Part shown: positions 1-11,265 of the stretch, in pieces
How the letters are laid out: each line of letters opens with the position of its first letter
Numbering within the stretch: position 1 is the stretch's first letter
Source of the DNA: Sympetrum striolatum
Taxonomy: Eukaryota; Arthropoda; Insecta; Odonata; Libellulidae
Length of the DNA: 64,000 bases
Direction of reading: 5' to 3'
NCBI GenBank assembly: GCA_947579665.1
Contig: OX388343.1
Span: 101,251,657-101,315,656, forward strand
Made by a program: the position numbers and the translations under genes
The notes under the pieces: model-generated
Database searches by the model: none
Told to the model about the DNA's origin: nothing
The model's input: the letters and a program-made list of their open reading frames with translations, nothing else

Positions 1-454
1 CTCAATGACACGAGGCCGATGACCCGAGCTCGATTACCCGAGATCGATGACCCGAGGTCGACGAAAAAGGGTCGAAGAACCGAAGCCGAAGAAACGAGGT
101 CGATGACCCAAGGTCGATGACAGGAGGTCGATGACCCGAAGTCGATGACAGGAGGTCGATGACCCCAGGTCGATGACCCGAGGTCGATGACCCAAGGTCA
201 ATGGCTCGAGGTCAATGACCCGAGATCGATGACCTGAGGTCAATGTCCCGAGGTCAATGACCCGAGTTCAATGACCCGAGATGGATGACCCTGGTTTGAT
301 CACCTGAGGTGGATGAACCGAGGTCAATAACCCGAGGTGGATGACCCGAGGTCGTTGACCCGAGGTCATTGACCCGAGGTCATTGACCCGAGGTCATTCA
401 CCAGAGGTCATTGACCCGAGGTCATTGACCCGAGGTCTCTATCCCCAGGTGGAT
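1..454. repeat. A block of unit U0 (left end outside window)
   Basis: Tandem 14-bp units of type GAGGTCGATGACCC with variants GAGGTCAATGACCC, GAGGTCATTGACCC and GAGGTGGATGACCC (about 64% G+C in the type unit). The block enters partway through the degenerate leader. It holds the conserved island rich in GAA steps (about 58-110, beginning GTCGACGAAAAAGG) and ends with the A-to-B transition GGTGGATGACCTGTAAG. No gene is present; the minus-strand open frame is a product of the repeat. Confidence 0.93.
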
Positions 455-941
455 GACCTGTAAGTCGATTTGGGAGGGTCGACTCCGGGTGATCGATTCC
501 GGGAGGTCGACTCCGGGAGGTCGACTCCGGGTGGTCGACTCCGGGAGGTCGACTCCGGGAGGTCGATTCTGGGAGGTCGACTACGGGAGGTCGACTCCGG
601 GAGGTCGACTCCGGGAGGTCCACTCCGGGTGGTCGACTCCGGGAGGTTGGCTCCGTGATTATGACTGTGGGATTTCGACTCTTTGAGGTCCACTTCGGGA
701 GGTCGACTCCGGGATTTTGACTCCAGAAGGTCGACCCCGGAGACCCCCCCGACCACCTGGAGGTCGAATACGGGAGGTCAACTCGGAGAGGTTGGCTCCG
801 GGAGTTTTACTCCGGGAGGTTGGCTCCGAGATTTCGATTGTGGGATTTCGACTCTTAGAGGTCCACTCCGGAAGGTCGACTCCGGGAAGCGCGACCGGGA
901 GGTCAACTCAGCGTTGTCGATTTGATTTTGATTGTGAGGAC
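455..941. repeat. B block of U0, alpha-type tail
   Basis: Array of 14-bp units GGTCGACTCCGGGA (about 71% G+C, one SalI-type GTCGAC palindrome per unit). It is followed by a degenerate tail containing GGTTGGCTCCGTGATTATG, a C-run near 744, and a closing segment GGGAAGCGCGACCGGG then GTTGTCGATTTGA. I place the block end at the conserved GTGAGGAC. Length 487 bp, which is 11 modulo 14, as in nearly all alpha blocks. All frames on both strands are largely open because the unit has no stop codon. Confidence 0.93.
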
Positions 942-1720
942 ATTTCGGTGAAATAATTTATTTTCGATGCTTTTTTTCATACATTTGCAAAGTCACGAAA
1001 AGTAAGGCAAAAGAGACGAAAATAATTGAAATTTCGGTAAAATGATCCAATTTCGATGCTTTTTTTTAATAATATCTTGGCAAAATTACGAAAACTAAGG
1101 CAAAATAGAGGAAAAAGATTGAAATTTCAGTAAAATTCTTCGTTTTCGATGCTTTTTTCGATCAGATCATGAAAAAATCACTAAAAATTAAGACAAAATA
1201 GACGAAAAAAGATTGATTTTTATGTGAAATTATTCGTTTTCGATGCTCTTTTCGATCATGTAAAAGCAAAATCACGAATAGTAAGGTAAAATAGACGAAA
1301 AAAGATTGTAATTTTGGGGAAATTAACCGTTTTCCATGCTTTTTTCCATCATATCTTCGCAAAAGCAGAGAATCTAAGCCATAATAGAGGAAAAAGATTG
1401 AAATTTAGGTAAAATTTTTCTTTTTCGATGCTTTCTTCGATCATATCTTGGTAAAAAACGAAATTTAAGGTAAATTTACGAAAACAAGATTAAAATTTAG
1501 GTGAAATTATGCGTTTTCGATCCATTTCTAAACAAATCTTTCCAAAATCACGAAAACTAAGGCAAGATAGACGAAAAAATATTGAAATTTCGGTGAAATT
1601 AACCGTTATCGATGCTTTTTTCGTTCATATATTGGCTAAATCACGAAAACAAAGGAAACATAGAGGATAAAGAATGAAATTTCGGTTAAATTTTCTATTT
1701 TGACACTTTTTTCAATAGAA
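942..1720. repeat. C block of U0: A+T-rich 92-bp monomers
   Basis: About 8.5 tandem monomers of about 92 bp (about one-third G+C). Each runs GAAATTTCGG, then CGTTTTCGATGC, a T-run, CGATCATATCTTGG, then spaced AAAA tracts with AAAACTAAGG. The last monomer is diverged and truncated and runs into J. This is one of the two shortest main C blocks in the window. No gene is seen; a 66-codon minus-strand frame (1162-1362) is a monomer artefact. Confidence 0.92.
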
Positions 1721-2381
1721 TTTCTTTATAAAAACGTATCGATTTACGCTGCTCTTTATCGAGTTATAGTCAAATTCCCGAGGTGAACGACATGATATGA
1801 ATGACCAGAGGTCACCAACTAAGACTAAAAGACAACGATCCGATGTGAAGGACCCGAAATAGATGACCCGAGATCGATAATCAAGGTCGATGAATTGTGG
1901 TCGATGACTCCAGCCTGATGACCAGTGGCCGTTGACCAGAGCTCAATGACACGAGGCCGATGACCCGAGCTCGATTACCCGAGATCGATGACCCGAGGTC
2001 GACGAAAAAGGGTCGAAGAACCGAAGCCGAAGAAACGAGGTCGATGACCCGAGGTCGATGACAGGAGGTCGATGACCCGAGGTCGATGACAGGAGGTCGA
2101 TGACCCCAGGTCGATGACCCGAGTTCGATGACCCGAGGTCAATGGCTCGAGGTCAATGACCCGAGATCGATGACCTGAGGTCAATGTCCCGAGGTCAATG
2201 ACCCGAGGTCAATGACCCGAGATGGATGACCCGGGTTTGATGACCTGAGGTGGATGAACCGAGGTCAATGACCCGAGGTGGATGACCCGAGGTCGTTGAC
2301 CCGAGGTCATTGACCCGAGGTCATTGACCCGAGGTCATTCACCAGAGGTCATTGACCCGAGGTCTCTATCCCCAGGTGGAT
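1721..2381. repeat. Junction J and A block of U1
   Basis: J (1721-1777) opens with TTTCTTTATAAAAACG, continues GTATCGATTTACGCTGCTC and ends CAAATTC. It is found 20 times in the window, always between C and A, and contains a TATA-like TTTATAAAAA. The A block proper (1778-2381, 604 bp, 2 modulo 14) starts with a degenerate leader and becomes regular after about 2040. J could be a promoter-like element or just the scar where C joined A; the sequence alone cannot say. Confidence 0.9.
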
Positions 2382-2966
2382 GACCTGTAAGTCGATTTGG
2401 GAGGGTCGACTCCGGGTGATCGATTCCGGGAGGTCGACTCCGGGAGGTCGACTCCGGGTGGTCGACTCCGGGAGGTCGACTCCGGGAGGTCGATTCTGGG
2501 AGGTCGACTACGGGAGGTCGACTCCGGGAGGTCGACTCCGGGAGGTCCACTCCGGGTGGTCGACTCCGGGAGGTTGACTCTTGGTGGTTGACTCCGGGAG
2601 GTCGACTCCGGGAGGTCGACTCAGGGAGGTCGACTCAGGGAGGTCGACTCCGGGAGGTCGACTCCGGGAGGTTGGCTCCGTGATTATGACTGTGGGATTT
2701 CGACTCTTTGAGGTCCACTTCGGGAGGTCGACTCCGGGATTTTGACTCCAGAAGGTCGACCCCGGAGACCCCCCCGACCACCTGGAGGTCGAATACGGGA
2801 GGTCAACTCGGAGAGGTTGGCTCCGGGAGTTTTACTCCGGGAGGTTGGCTCCGAGATTTCGATTGTGGGATTTCGACTCTTAGAGGTCCACTCCGGAAGG
2901 TCGACTCCGGGAAGCGCGACCGGGAGGTCAACTCAGCGTTGTCGATTTGATTTTGATTGTGAGGAC
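2382..2966. repeat. B block of U1, alpha-type tail
   Basis: 585 bp, exactly 98 bp (7 x 14) longer than the U0 block with the same lead-in and tail. The extra units lie around 2575-2675, where U0 goes straight to the tail. Confidence 0.92.
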
Positions 2967-3744
2967 ATTTCGGTGAAATAATTTATTTTCGATGCTTTTT
3001 TTCATACATTTGCAAAGTCACGAAAAGTAAGGCAAAAGAGACGAAAATAATTGAAATTTCGGTAAAATGATCCAATTTCGATGCTTTTTTTTAATCATAT
3101 CTTGGCAAAATTACGAAAACTAAGGCAAAATAGAGGAAAAAGATTGAAATTTCAGTAAAATTCTTCGTTTTCGATGCTTTTTTCGATCAGATCATGAAAA
3201 AATCACTAAAATTAAGACAAAATAGACGAAAAAAGATTGATTTTTATGTGAAATTAACCGTTTTCGATGCTCTTTTCGATCATGTAAAAGCAAAATCACG
3301 AATAGTAAGGTAAAATAGACGAAAAAAGATTGTAATTTTGGGGAAATTAACCGTTTTCCATGCTTTTTTCCATCATATCTTCGCAAAACCAGAGAATCTA
3401 AGCCATAATAGAGGAAAAAGATTGAAATTTAGGTAAAATTTTTCTTTTTCGATGCTTTCTTCGATCATATCTTGGTAAAAAACGAAATTTAAGGTAAATT
3501 TACGAAAACAAGATTAAAATTTAGGTGAAATTATGCGTTTTTGATCCATTTCTAAACAAATCTTTCCAAAATCACGAAAACTAAGGCAAGATAGACGAAA
3601 AAATATTGAAATTTCGGTGAAATTAACCGTTATCGATGCTTTTTTCGTTCATATATTGGCTAAATCACGAAAACAAAGGAAACATAGAGGATAAAGAATG
3701 AAATTTCGGTTAAATTTTCTATTTTGACACTTTTTTCAATAGAA
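2967..3744. repeat. C block of U1
   Basis: 778 bp, one base shorter than the U0 C block and nearly identical to it base for base. With U0 it forms a pair of about 2.0-kb units at the left of the window. Confidence 0.92.
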
Positions 3745-4475
3745 TTTCTTTATAAAAACGTATCGATTTACGCTGCTCTTTATCGAGTTATAGTCAAATT
3801 CCCGAGGTGAACGACATGATATGAATGACCAGAGGTCACCAACTAAGACTAAAAGACAACGATCAGATGTGAAGGACCCGAAATAGATGACCCGAGATCG
3901 ATAATCAAGGTCGATGAATTGAGGTCGATGACTCCAGCCTGATGACCAGTGGCCGTTGACCAGAGCTCAATGACACGAGGCCGATGACCCGAGCTCGATT
4001 GCCCGAGATCGTTGACCCGAGGTCGACGAAAAAAGGTCAAAGAACCGAAGCCGAAGAAACGAGGTCGATGACCCGAGGTCGATCACTCGAGGTAAATGAC
4101 CCGAGGTCGATGACCAGAGGTCAATGACCCGAGGTCGATGACAGGAGGTCGATGACCCGAGGTCGATGACAGGAGGTCGATGACCCCAGGTCGATGACCC
4201 GAGGTCGCTGACCCTAGGTCAATGGCTCGAGCTCAAAGACCCGAGATCGATGACCCGAGGTCATTTACCAGAGGTCATTGACCCGAGGTCGATGACCCGG
4301 GTTGGATGACCTGAGGTGGATGAACCGAGGTCAAAGACCCGAAGTGGATGACCCGAGGTCGATGACCCGTGGTCAATGACCCGGGTTCGTTGACCCGAGG
4401 TCATTGACCCGAGGTCATTTACCAGAGGTCATTGATCCGAGGTCATTGACCCGAGGTCTCTGACACCTAGTGGAT
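3745..4475. repeat. Junction J and A block of U2 (gamma)
   Basis: J is 3745-3801. The A block is 674 bp (618 + 4 x 14). The leader carries variants typical of U2, U3 and U13 (GATTGCCCGAG, then AAAAAAGGTCAAAGAACC). It ends with the gamma transition TGACACCTAGTGG. Confidence 0.9.
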
Positions 4476-4845
4476 GACCTGTAGGTCGATTTGGGAGGGT
4501 CGACTCCGGGTGATCGATTCCAGGAGGTCGATTCCGGAAGGTCGACTCCAGGAGGTCGAATCCGGAAGGTTGACTCCGGGAGGTCGACTCCAGGAGGTCG
4601 ACTCCGGGAGGTCGACACCGGGAGGTCGACTCCGGGAGGTCGACTCCGGGAGGTCCACTCCGGGAGGTCCACTCCGGGAGGTCCACTCCGGGAGGTCGGC
4701 TACGGGAGTTCGACTTCGGGAGGTTGGTTCCGGGATTTCGACTGTGGGATTTCGACTCTTGGAGGTCCACTCCGGAAGGTTGACTCCGGGAAGCGCGACC
4801 GGGAGGTCGACTCAGCGTTTTCGATTTGATTTTGATTGAGAGGAC
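4476..4845. repeat. B block of U2, gamma type
   Basis: 370 bp (6 modulo 14). It uses units such as GATTCCAGGAGG and GATTCCGGAAGG and a short tail with GGTTGGTTCCGGG. It is two 14-bp units longer than the gamma blocks of U13 and U15. Confidence 0.9.
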
Positions 4846-6825
4846 ATTTCGGTGAAATAATTTATTTTCGATGCTTTTTTTCATACATTTGCAGTCACGA
4901 AAAGTAAGGCAAAAGAGACGAAAAATAATTGAAATTTCGGTAAAATTAACCAATTTCGAAGCTTTCTTTGATCATATCTTGGCAAAATTAGGAAAACTAA
5001 GCCAAAATAAAGGGAAAAGATTGAAATTTCAGTAAAATTCTTCGTTTTCGATGCTTTCTTCGATCATATCTTGGTAAAAAACGAAATTTAAGGTAAATTT
5101 ACGAAAACAAGATTTAAATTTAGGTGAAATTATGCGTTATCGATCCATTTATTATCAAATCTTTCCAAAATCACGAAAAGTAAGGCAAGATAGACGAAAA
5201 AATATTGAAATTTCGGTGAAATTAACCGTTATCGATGCTTTTTTAGTTCATATATTGGCTAAATCACGAAAACAAAGGAAACATAGAGAAAAAAGTATGA
5301 AATTTCAATGAAATTTTCTTTTATTGATCCTTTTTTCGATCATATCTTGGCAAAATCACGAAAACTAAGGAAAAATAGAGGAGAAAGATTAAAAATTCGC
5401 TGAAATAATCCGTTTTCAATACTTCTTTCGATCATATCATGGCAAAATCACCAAAAAATTAAGGCAAAATTGAGGAAAAAAGTTTAAATTTTTGTGAAAA
5501 TATCCGTTTACGATGCTTTTTTCGATCATATCTTGGAAAAATTTCGAAAACTAAGGAAAAATATAGGAAAAGGATTGAAATTTCGGTGAAATTATTCGTT
5601 TTTGATGTTTTTCTTGATCATATCTTGGAAAAATCAAGAAAATTAACGAAAAATAGTATAGAAAAGATTGAAATTTCTGTGAAAATATCCGTTTTCCATG
5701 ATTTTTTCGATCATATCCTGACAAAATCACGAAAACTAAGGCGAACTAGAGGAACAAGTTTCAAATTTCGCTGAAATTATCCGTTTTCGATGCTTATTTC
5801 GATCATATCATGGAAAAATCACTAAAAATGAAGACAAAATAGACGAAAAAAGATTGATTTTTATGTGAAATTAACCGTTTTTGATGCTTTTTTCGATCAT
5901 GTAAAAGCAAAATCACGAATAGTAAGGTAAAATAGACGAAAAAAGATTGTAATTTTGGGGAAATTAACCGTTTTCCATGCTTTTTTCCATCATATCTTCG
6001 CAAAACCAGAGAATCTAAGCCATAATAGAGGAAAAAGATTGAAATTTAGGTAAAATTTTTCTTTTTCGATGTTTTTCTTGATCATATCTTGGAAAAATCA
6101 AGAAAATTAACGAAAAATAGTATAGAAAAGATTGAAATTTCTGTGAAAATATCCGTTTTCCATGATTTTTTCGATCATATCCTGACAAAATCACGAAAAC
6201 TAAGGCGAACTAAAGGAAAAAGTTTCAAATTTCGCTGAAATTATCCGTTTTCGATGCTTATTTCGATCATATCATGGAAAAATCACTAAAAATGAAGACA
6301 AAATAGACGAAAAAAGATTGATTTTTATGTGAAATTAACCGTTTTTGATGCTTTTTTCGATCATGTAAAAGCAAAATCACGAATAGTAAGGTAAAATAGA
6401 CGAAAAAAGATTGTAATTTTGGGGAAATTAACCGTTTTCCATGCTTTTTTCCATCATATCTTCGCAAAACCAGAGAATCTAAGCCATAATAGAGGAAAAA
6501 GATTGAAATTTAGGTAAAATTTTTCTTTTTCGATGCTTTCTTCGATCATATCTTGGTAAAAAACGAAATTTAAGGTAAATTTACGAAAACAAGATTAAAA
6601 TTTAGGTGAAATTATGCGTTTTCGATCCATTTCTAAACAAATCTTTCCAAAATCACGAAAACTAAGGCAAGATAGACGAAAAAATATTGAAATTTCGGTG
6701 AAATTAACCGTTATCGATGCTTTTTTCGTTCATATATTGGCTAAATCACGAAAACAAAGGAAACATAGAGGATAAAGAATGAAATTTCGGTTAAATTTTC
6801 TATTTTGACACTTTTTTCAATAGAA
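4846..6825. repeat. C block of U2, with internal duplication
   Basis: 1980 bp of about 92-bp monomers. It contains a direct duplication of about 464 bp (see 5604-6531), equal to about five monomers. No gene is seen; two identical 66-codon minus-strand frames simply mark the two copies. Confidence 0.9.
5604..6531. repeat. 464-bp direct tandem duplication of five C monomers
   Basis: The segment beginning GATGTTTTTCTTGATC at 5604 recurs at 6068, an offset of 464 bp. The two copies are nearly identical by eye. The junction near 6061-6068 joins a CTTTTTCGATG monomer to a GATGTTTTTCTTG monomer in phase, as expected from unequal exchange between monomers. Confidence 0.88.
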
Positions 6826-7766
6826 TTTCTTTATAAAAACGTATCGATTTACGCTGCTCTTTATCGAGTTATAGTCAAATTCCCGAGGTGAACGACATGA
6901 TATGAATGACCAGAGGTCACCAACTAAGACTAAAAGACAACGATCCGATGTGAAGGACCCGAAATAGATGACCCGAGATCGATAATCAAGGTCGATGAAT
7001 TGAGGTCGATGACTCCAGCCTGATGACCAGTGGCCGTTGACCAGAGCTCAATGACACGAGGCCGATGACCCGAGCTCGATTGCCCGAGATCGTTGACCCG
7101 AGGTCGACGAAAAAAGGTCAAAGAACCGAAGCCGAAGAAACGAGGTCGATGACCCGAGGTCGATCACTCGAGGTCAATGACCCGAGGTCTATGACCAGAG
7201 GTCAATGACCCGAGGTCGATGACAGGAGGTCGATGACCCGAGGTCGATGACAGGAGGTCGATGACCCCAGGTCGATGACCCGAGGTCGCTGACCCTAGGT
7301 CAATGGCTCGAGCTCAATGCCCCCAGATCGATGACCCGAGGTCAATGACCCAAGGTCGATGACCCGAGATCGCTGACCCGGGTTTGATGACCTGAGGTGG
7401 ATGAACCGAGGTCAATGACCCGAGATCGATGACCCGAGGTCAATGACCCGAGATCGATGACCCGAGATCGATGACCCGGGTTTGATGACCTGAGGTGGAT
7501 GAACCGAGGTCAATGACCCGAGGTGGATGACCCGAGGTCGATGACCCGAGATCAATGACCCAGGGTCGTTGGCCCGAGGTCGTTGACTCGAGGTCGTTGA
7601 CTCGAGGTCATTGACCCAGGGTCGTTGGCCCGAGGTCGTTGACTCGATGTCGTTGACCCGAGGTCATTGACCCGAGGTCATTCACCAGAGGTCATTGACC
7701 CGAGGTCATTCACCAGAGGTCATTGACCCGAGGTCATTGACCCGAGGCCTCTGACCCCTGTTGGAT
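6826..7766. repeat. Junction J and enlarged A block of U3
   Basis: J is 6826-6882. The A block is the longest in the window, 884 bp (618 + 19 x 14). Part of the excess is a 98-bp (7 x 14) repeat: GGTTTGATGACCTG occurs at 7381 and again at 7479. A second local duplication involves GGGTCGTTGGCCCGAGG near 7562 and 7620. Confidence 0.9.
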
Positions 7767-7956
7767 GACCTTTAGGTCGATTTGGGAGGGTCGACTCCGG
7801 GTGATCGATTCCGGGAGGTCGATTCTGGAAGGTCGACTCCGGGAGGTCAACTTCGGAAGGTCGATTCCCGGAGGTCGACTCCGGGAGGTCGACTCCGGGA
7901 GGTCGACTGCGGGAGTTCGACTCCGGGAGGTTGACTCCGGGAGGTTGGCTCCGGGA

Positions 7957-8166
7957 TGAACCTCCAAGAGTCGAAATCCTGGAGCCAACCTCCCGAAGTT
8001 GAACTCCCGGAGGCGACCTCTACGAGTTGACTTCCCGTATTTGACCTCCCGGTGGTCGGGGGGTCTCCGGGGTCGACCTTCCGGAGTCAAAATCCCGGTG
8101 TCGACCTCCCGAATTGTACCTCAAAGAGTCAAAATCCCACAGTCAAAATCCCGGAGCCAACCTCCC
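7957..8166 (-). repeat. Left arm of large inverted repeat (reversed B tail)
   Basis: This arm is the reverse complement of 8261-8470 with no indels and four mismatches by eye in 210 bp. Positions pair to a constant sum of 16427, for example TGAACCTCC at 7957 with GGAGGTTCA at 8462-8470. It carries the beta tail in reverse, including the segment around GGGGGGTCTCC. Confidence 0.93.
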
Positions 8167-8260
8167 AGCCAACTCCCGCAGTCGACCTCCCGGAGGTCAA
8201 CTCCGGGAGGTCGACTCCGGGAGGTCGACTGCGAGAGTTCGACTCCGGGAGGTCGACTCC

Positions 8261-8470
8261 GGGAGGTTGGCTCCGGGATTTTGACTGTGGGATTTTGACT
8301 CTTTGATGTACAATTCGGGAGGTCGACACCGGGATTTTGACTCCGGAAGGTCGACCCCGGAGACCCCCCGACCACCGGGAGGTCGAATACGGGAGGTCAA
8401 CTCGTAGAGGTCGGCTCCGGGAGTTCAACTTCGGGAGGTTGGCTCCAGGATTTCGACTCTTGGAGGTTCA
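8261..8470 (+). repeat. Right arm of large inverted repeat (direct B tail)
   Basis: This is the normally oriented copy of the B tail (GGGAGGTTGG at 8261 through GGAGGTTCA at 8470). A 94-bp spacer (8167-8260) separates it from the left arm. Inside the spacer, 8173-8191 and 8219-8237 form a second 19-bp inverted pair with one mismatch. Confidence 0.93.
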
Positions 8471-8546
8471 CTCCGGAAGGTTGACTCCGGGAAGCGCGAC
8501 CGGGAGGTCAACTCAGCGTTGTCGATTTGATTTTGATTGTGAGGAC

Positions 8547-11265
8547 ATTTCGGTGAAATAATTTATTTTCGATGCTTTTTTCATACATTTGCAAAGTCAC
8601 GAAAAGTTAGGCAAAAGAGACGAAAAATAATTGAAATTTCGGTAAAATTATCCAATTTCGATGCTCTTTTCGATCATATCTTGGAAAAATCACGAAAACA
8701 AAGAATAATAGAGGAAAACTATTGAAACTTTTGTGAATTTATCCGTTTTCGATGCTTTTTTTAATCATATCTTTTCAAAATAACGAAAACTAAGGAAAAA
8801 TAAAGGAAAAAGATTGGAATTTTGGTGAAATTATCCGTTTTCGATGATTTTCTCGATTATATCTTGGCAAAATTACGAAAACTATGGCAAAATAGAGGGA
8901 AAAGATTGAAATTTCAGTAAAATTCTTCGTTTTCGATGCTTTTTTCGATCATATCATGGAAAAATCACTAAAAATTTAGACAAAATAGACGAAAAAAGAT
9001 TGATTTTTATGTGAAATTAACCGTCTTCGATGCTTTTTTCGATCATGTAAAAGTAAAATCACGAATAGTAAGGTAAAATAGACGAAAAAAGATTGAAATA
9101 TCTGTGAAAATATCCGTTTTAAATGCTATTTGCGATCATATCTTGGCAAAATCTTGAAAACTATGGAATATTAGAGAAAAAAGTATGAAATTTCAATGAA
9201 ATTTTCTTTTATTGATTCTTTTTTCGATCATATCTTGGCAAAATCACGAAAACTAAGGAAAAATAGAGGAGAATGATTGAAAATTCGCTGAAATAATCCG
9301 TTTTCGATACTTCTTTCGATCATATCTTGGAAAAATTTCGAAAACTAAGGCAAAATATAGGAAAAGGATTGTTATTTCAGGGAAATCATCCGTTTCCGAT
9401 GCTTTTTACGATCATATCTTTGAAAAATCACGAAAAGTTAGGCAAAATGAACGAAAAAAGACTGAAATTTCGGTGAAATTATGCGTTTTTTAGTTTTTCT
9501 TGATCATATCTTGGAAAAATCAAGAAAATTAACGAAAAATAGTATAGAAGAGATTGAAATTTCTGTGAAAATATCCGTTTTCCATGATTTTTTCGATCAT
9601 ATCCTGGCAAAATCACGAAAACTAAGGCAAAATAGAGGAAAAAGTTTCAAATTTCGCTGAAATTATCCGTTTTCGATGCTTATTTCGATCATATCATGGA
9701 AAAATCACTAAAAATGAAGACAAAATAGACAAAAAAAGATTGATTTTTATGTGAAATTAACCGTTTTCGATGCTTTTTTCGATCATGTAAAAGCAAAATC
9801 ACGAATAGTAAGGTAAAATAGACGAAAAAAGATTGTAATTTTGGGGAAATTATCCGTTTTCCATGCTTTTTTCCATCATATCTTCGCAAAACCAGAGAAT
9901 CTAAGCCATAATAGAGGAAAAAGATTGAAATTTAGGTGAAATTCTTCGTTTTCGATGCTTTCTTCGATCATATCTTGGTAAAAAACGAAATTAAAGTTAA
10001 ATTTACGAAAACAAGATTAAAATTTAGGTGAAATTATGCGTTATCGATCCATTTATTATCAAATCTTTCCAAAATCACGAAAAGTTAGGCAAGATAGACG
10101 AAAAAATATTGAAATTTCGGTGAAATTAACCGTTATCGATACATTTTTAGTTCATATATTGGCTAAATCACGAAAACAAAGGAAACATAGAGAAAAAAGT
10201 ATGAAATTTCAATGAAATTTTCTTTTATTGATGCTTTTTTCGATCATATCTAGGCAAAATCACGAAAACTAAGGAAAAATAGAGGAGAAAGATTAAAAAT
10301 TCGCTGAAATAATCCGTTTTCGATACTTCTTTCGATCATATCGTGGCAAAATCACCAAAAAATTAAGGAAAAATTGAGGAAAAAAGTTTAAATTTTTGTG
10401 AAAATATCCGTTTACGATGCTTTTTTCGATCATATCTTGGAAAAATTTCGAAAACTAAGGAAAAATATAGGAAAAGGATTGAAATTTCGGTGAAATTATT
10501 CGTTTTTGATGTTTTTCTTGATCATATCTTGGAAAAATCAAGAAAATTAACGAAAAATAGTATAGAAAAGATTGAAATTTCTGTGAAAATATCCGTTTTC
10601 CATGATTTTTTCGATCATATCCTGGAAAAATCACGAAAACTAAGGCGAACTAGAGGAAAAAGTTTCAAATTTCGCTGAAATTATCCGTTTTCGATGCGTA
10701 TTTCGATCATATCATGGAAAAATCACTAAAAATGAAGACAAAATAGACGAAAAAAGATTGATTTTTATGTGAAATTAACCGTTTTTGATGCTTTTTTCGA
10801 TCATGTAAAAGCAAAATCACGAATAGTAAGGTAAAATAGACGAAAAAAGATTGTAATTTTGGGGAAATTAACCGTTTTTTATGCTTTTTTCCATCATATC
10901 TTCGCAAAACCAGAGAATCTAAGCCATAAAAGAGGAAAAAGATTGAAATTTAGGTAAAATTTTTCTTTTTCGATGCTTTCTTCGATCATATCTTGGTAAA
11001 AAACGAAATTTAAGGTAAATTTACGAAAACAAGATTAAAATTTAGGTGAAATTATGCGTTTTCGATCCATTTCTAAACAAATCTTTCCAAAATCACGAAA
11101 ACTAAGGCAAGATAGACGAAAAAATATTGAAATTTCGGTGAAATTAACCGTAATCGATGCTTTTTTCGTTCATATATTGGCTAAATCACGAAAACAAAGG
11201 AAACATAGAGGATAAAGAATGAAATTTCGGTTAAATTTTCTATTTTGACACTTTTTTCAATAGAA
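8547..11265. repeat. C block of U3 (longest C block)
   Basis: 2719 bp, about 29.5 monomers. It contains monomer variants otherwise found in separate alpha, beta and gamma blocks. It could be an ancestral long form or a fusion. No gene is seen. Confidence 0.9.

Larger units (their letters stand above)
7767..8546. repeat. B block of U3, containing an inverted segment
   Basis: 780 bp, the longest B block. Units are direct up to about 7956, then reversed for 210 bp, then direct again with a beta-like tail. It is the only place in the window where a module runs in the opposite orientation; identical open frames therefore appear on both strands here. Confidence 0.92.

Noticed and set aside
455..941. 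CRISPR array
   Set aside because: Units are contiguous 14-mers without unique spacers, in a eukaryote-like satellite, with no cas genes.
1162..1362. Recurrent 66-codon minus-strand frame starting MRRYDGKK with a hydrophobic stretch, as a small membrane protein
   Set aside because: It spans about two AT-rich C monomers. It recurs because the monomers recur, and its hydrophobic run comes from T-rich and A-rich tracts. No regulatory or coding-specific conservation is visible.
942..1720. Telomere-type repeats (short TTTAGG strings)
   Set aside because: They occur only singly inside 92-bp monomers (AAATTTAGGTGAAAT), never as a tandem telomeric array.
2700..2960. CENP-B box in the B tail
   Set aside because: TTCG and CGGG motifs occur, but I could not find the required spacing of the CENP-B core in the tails I checked.
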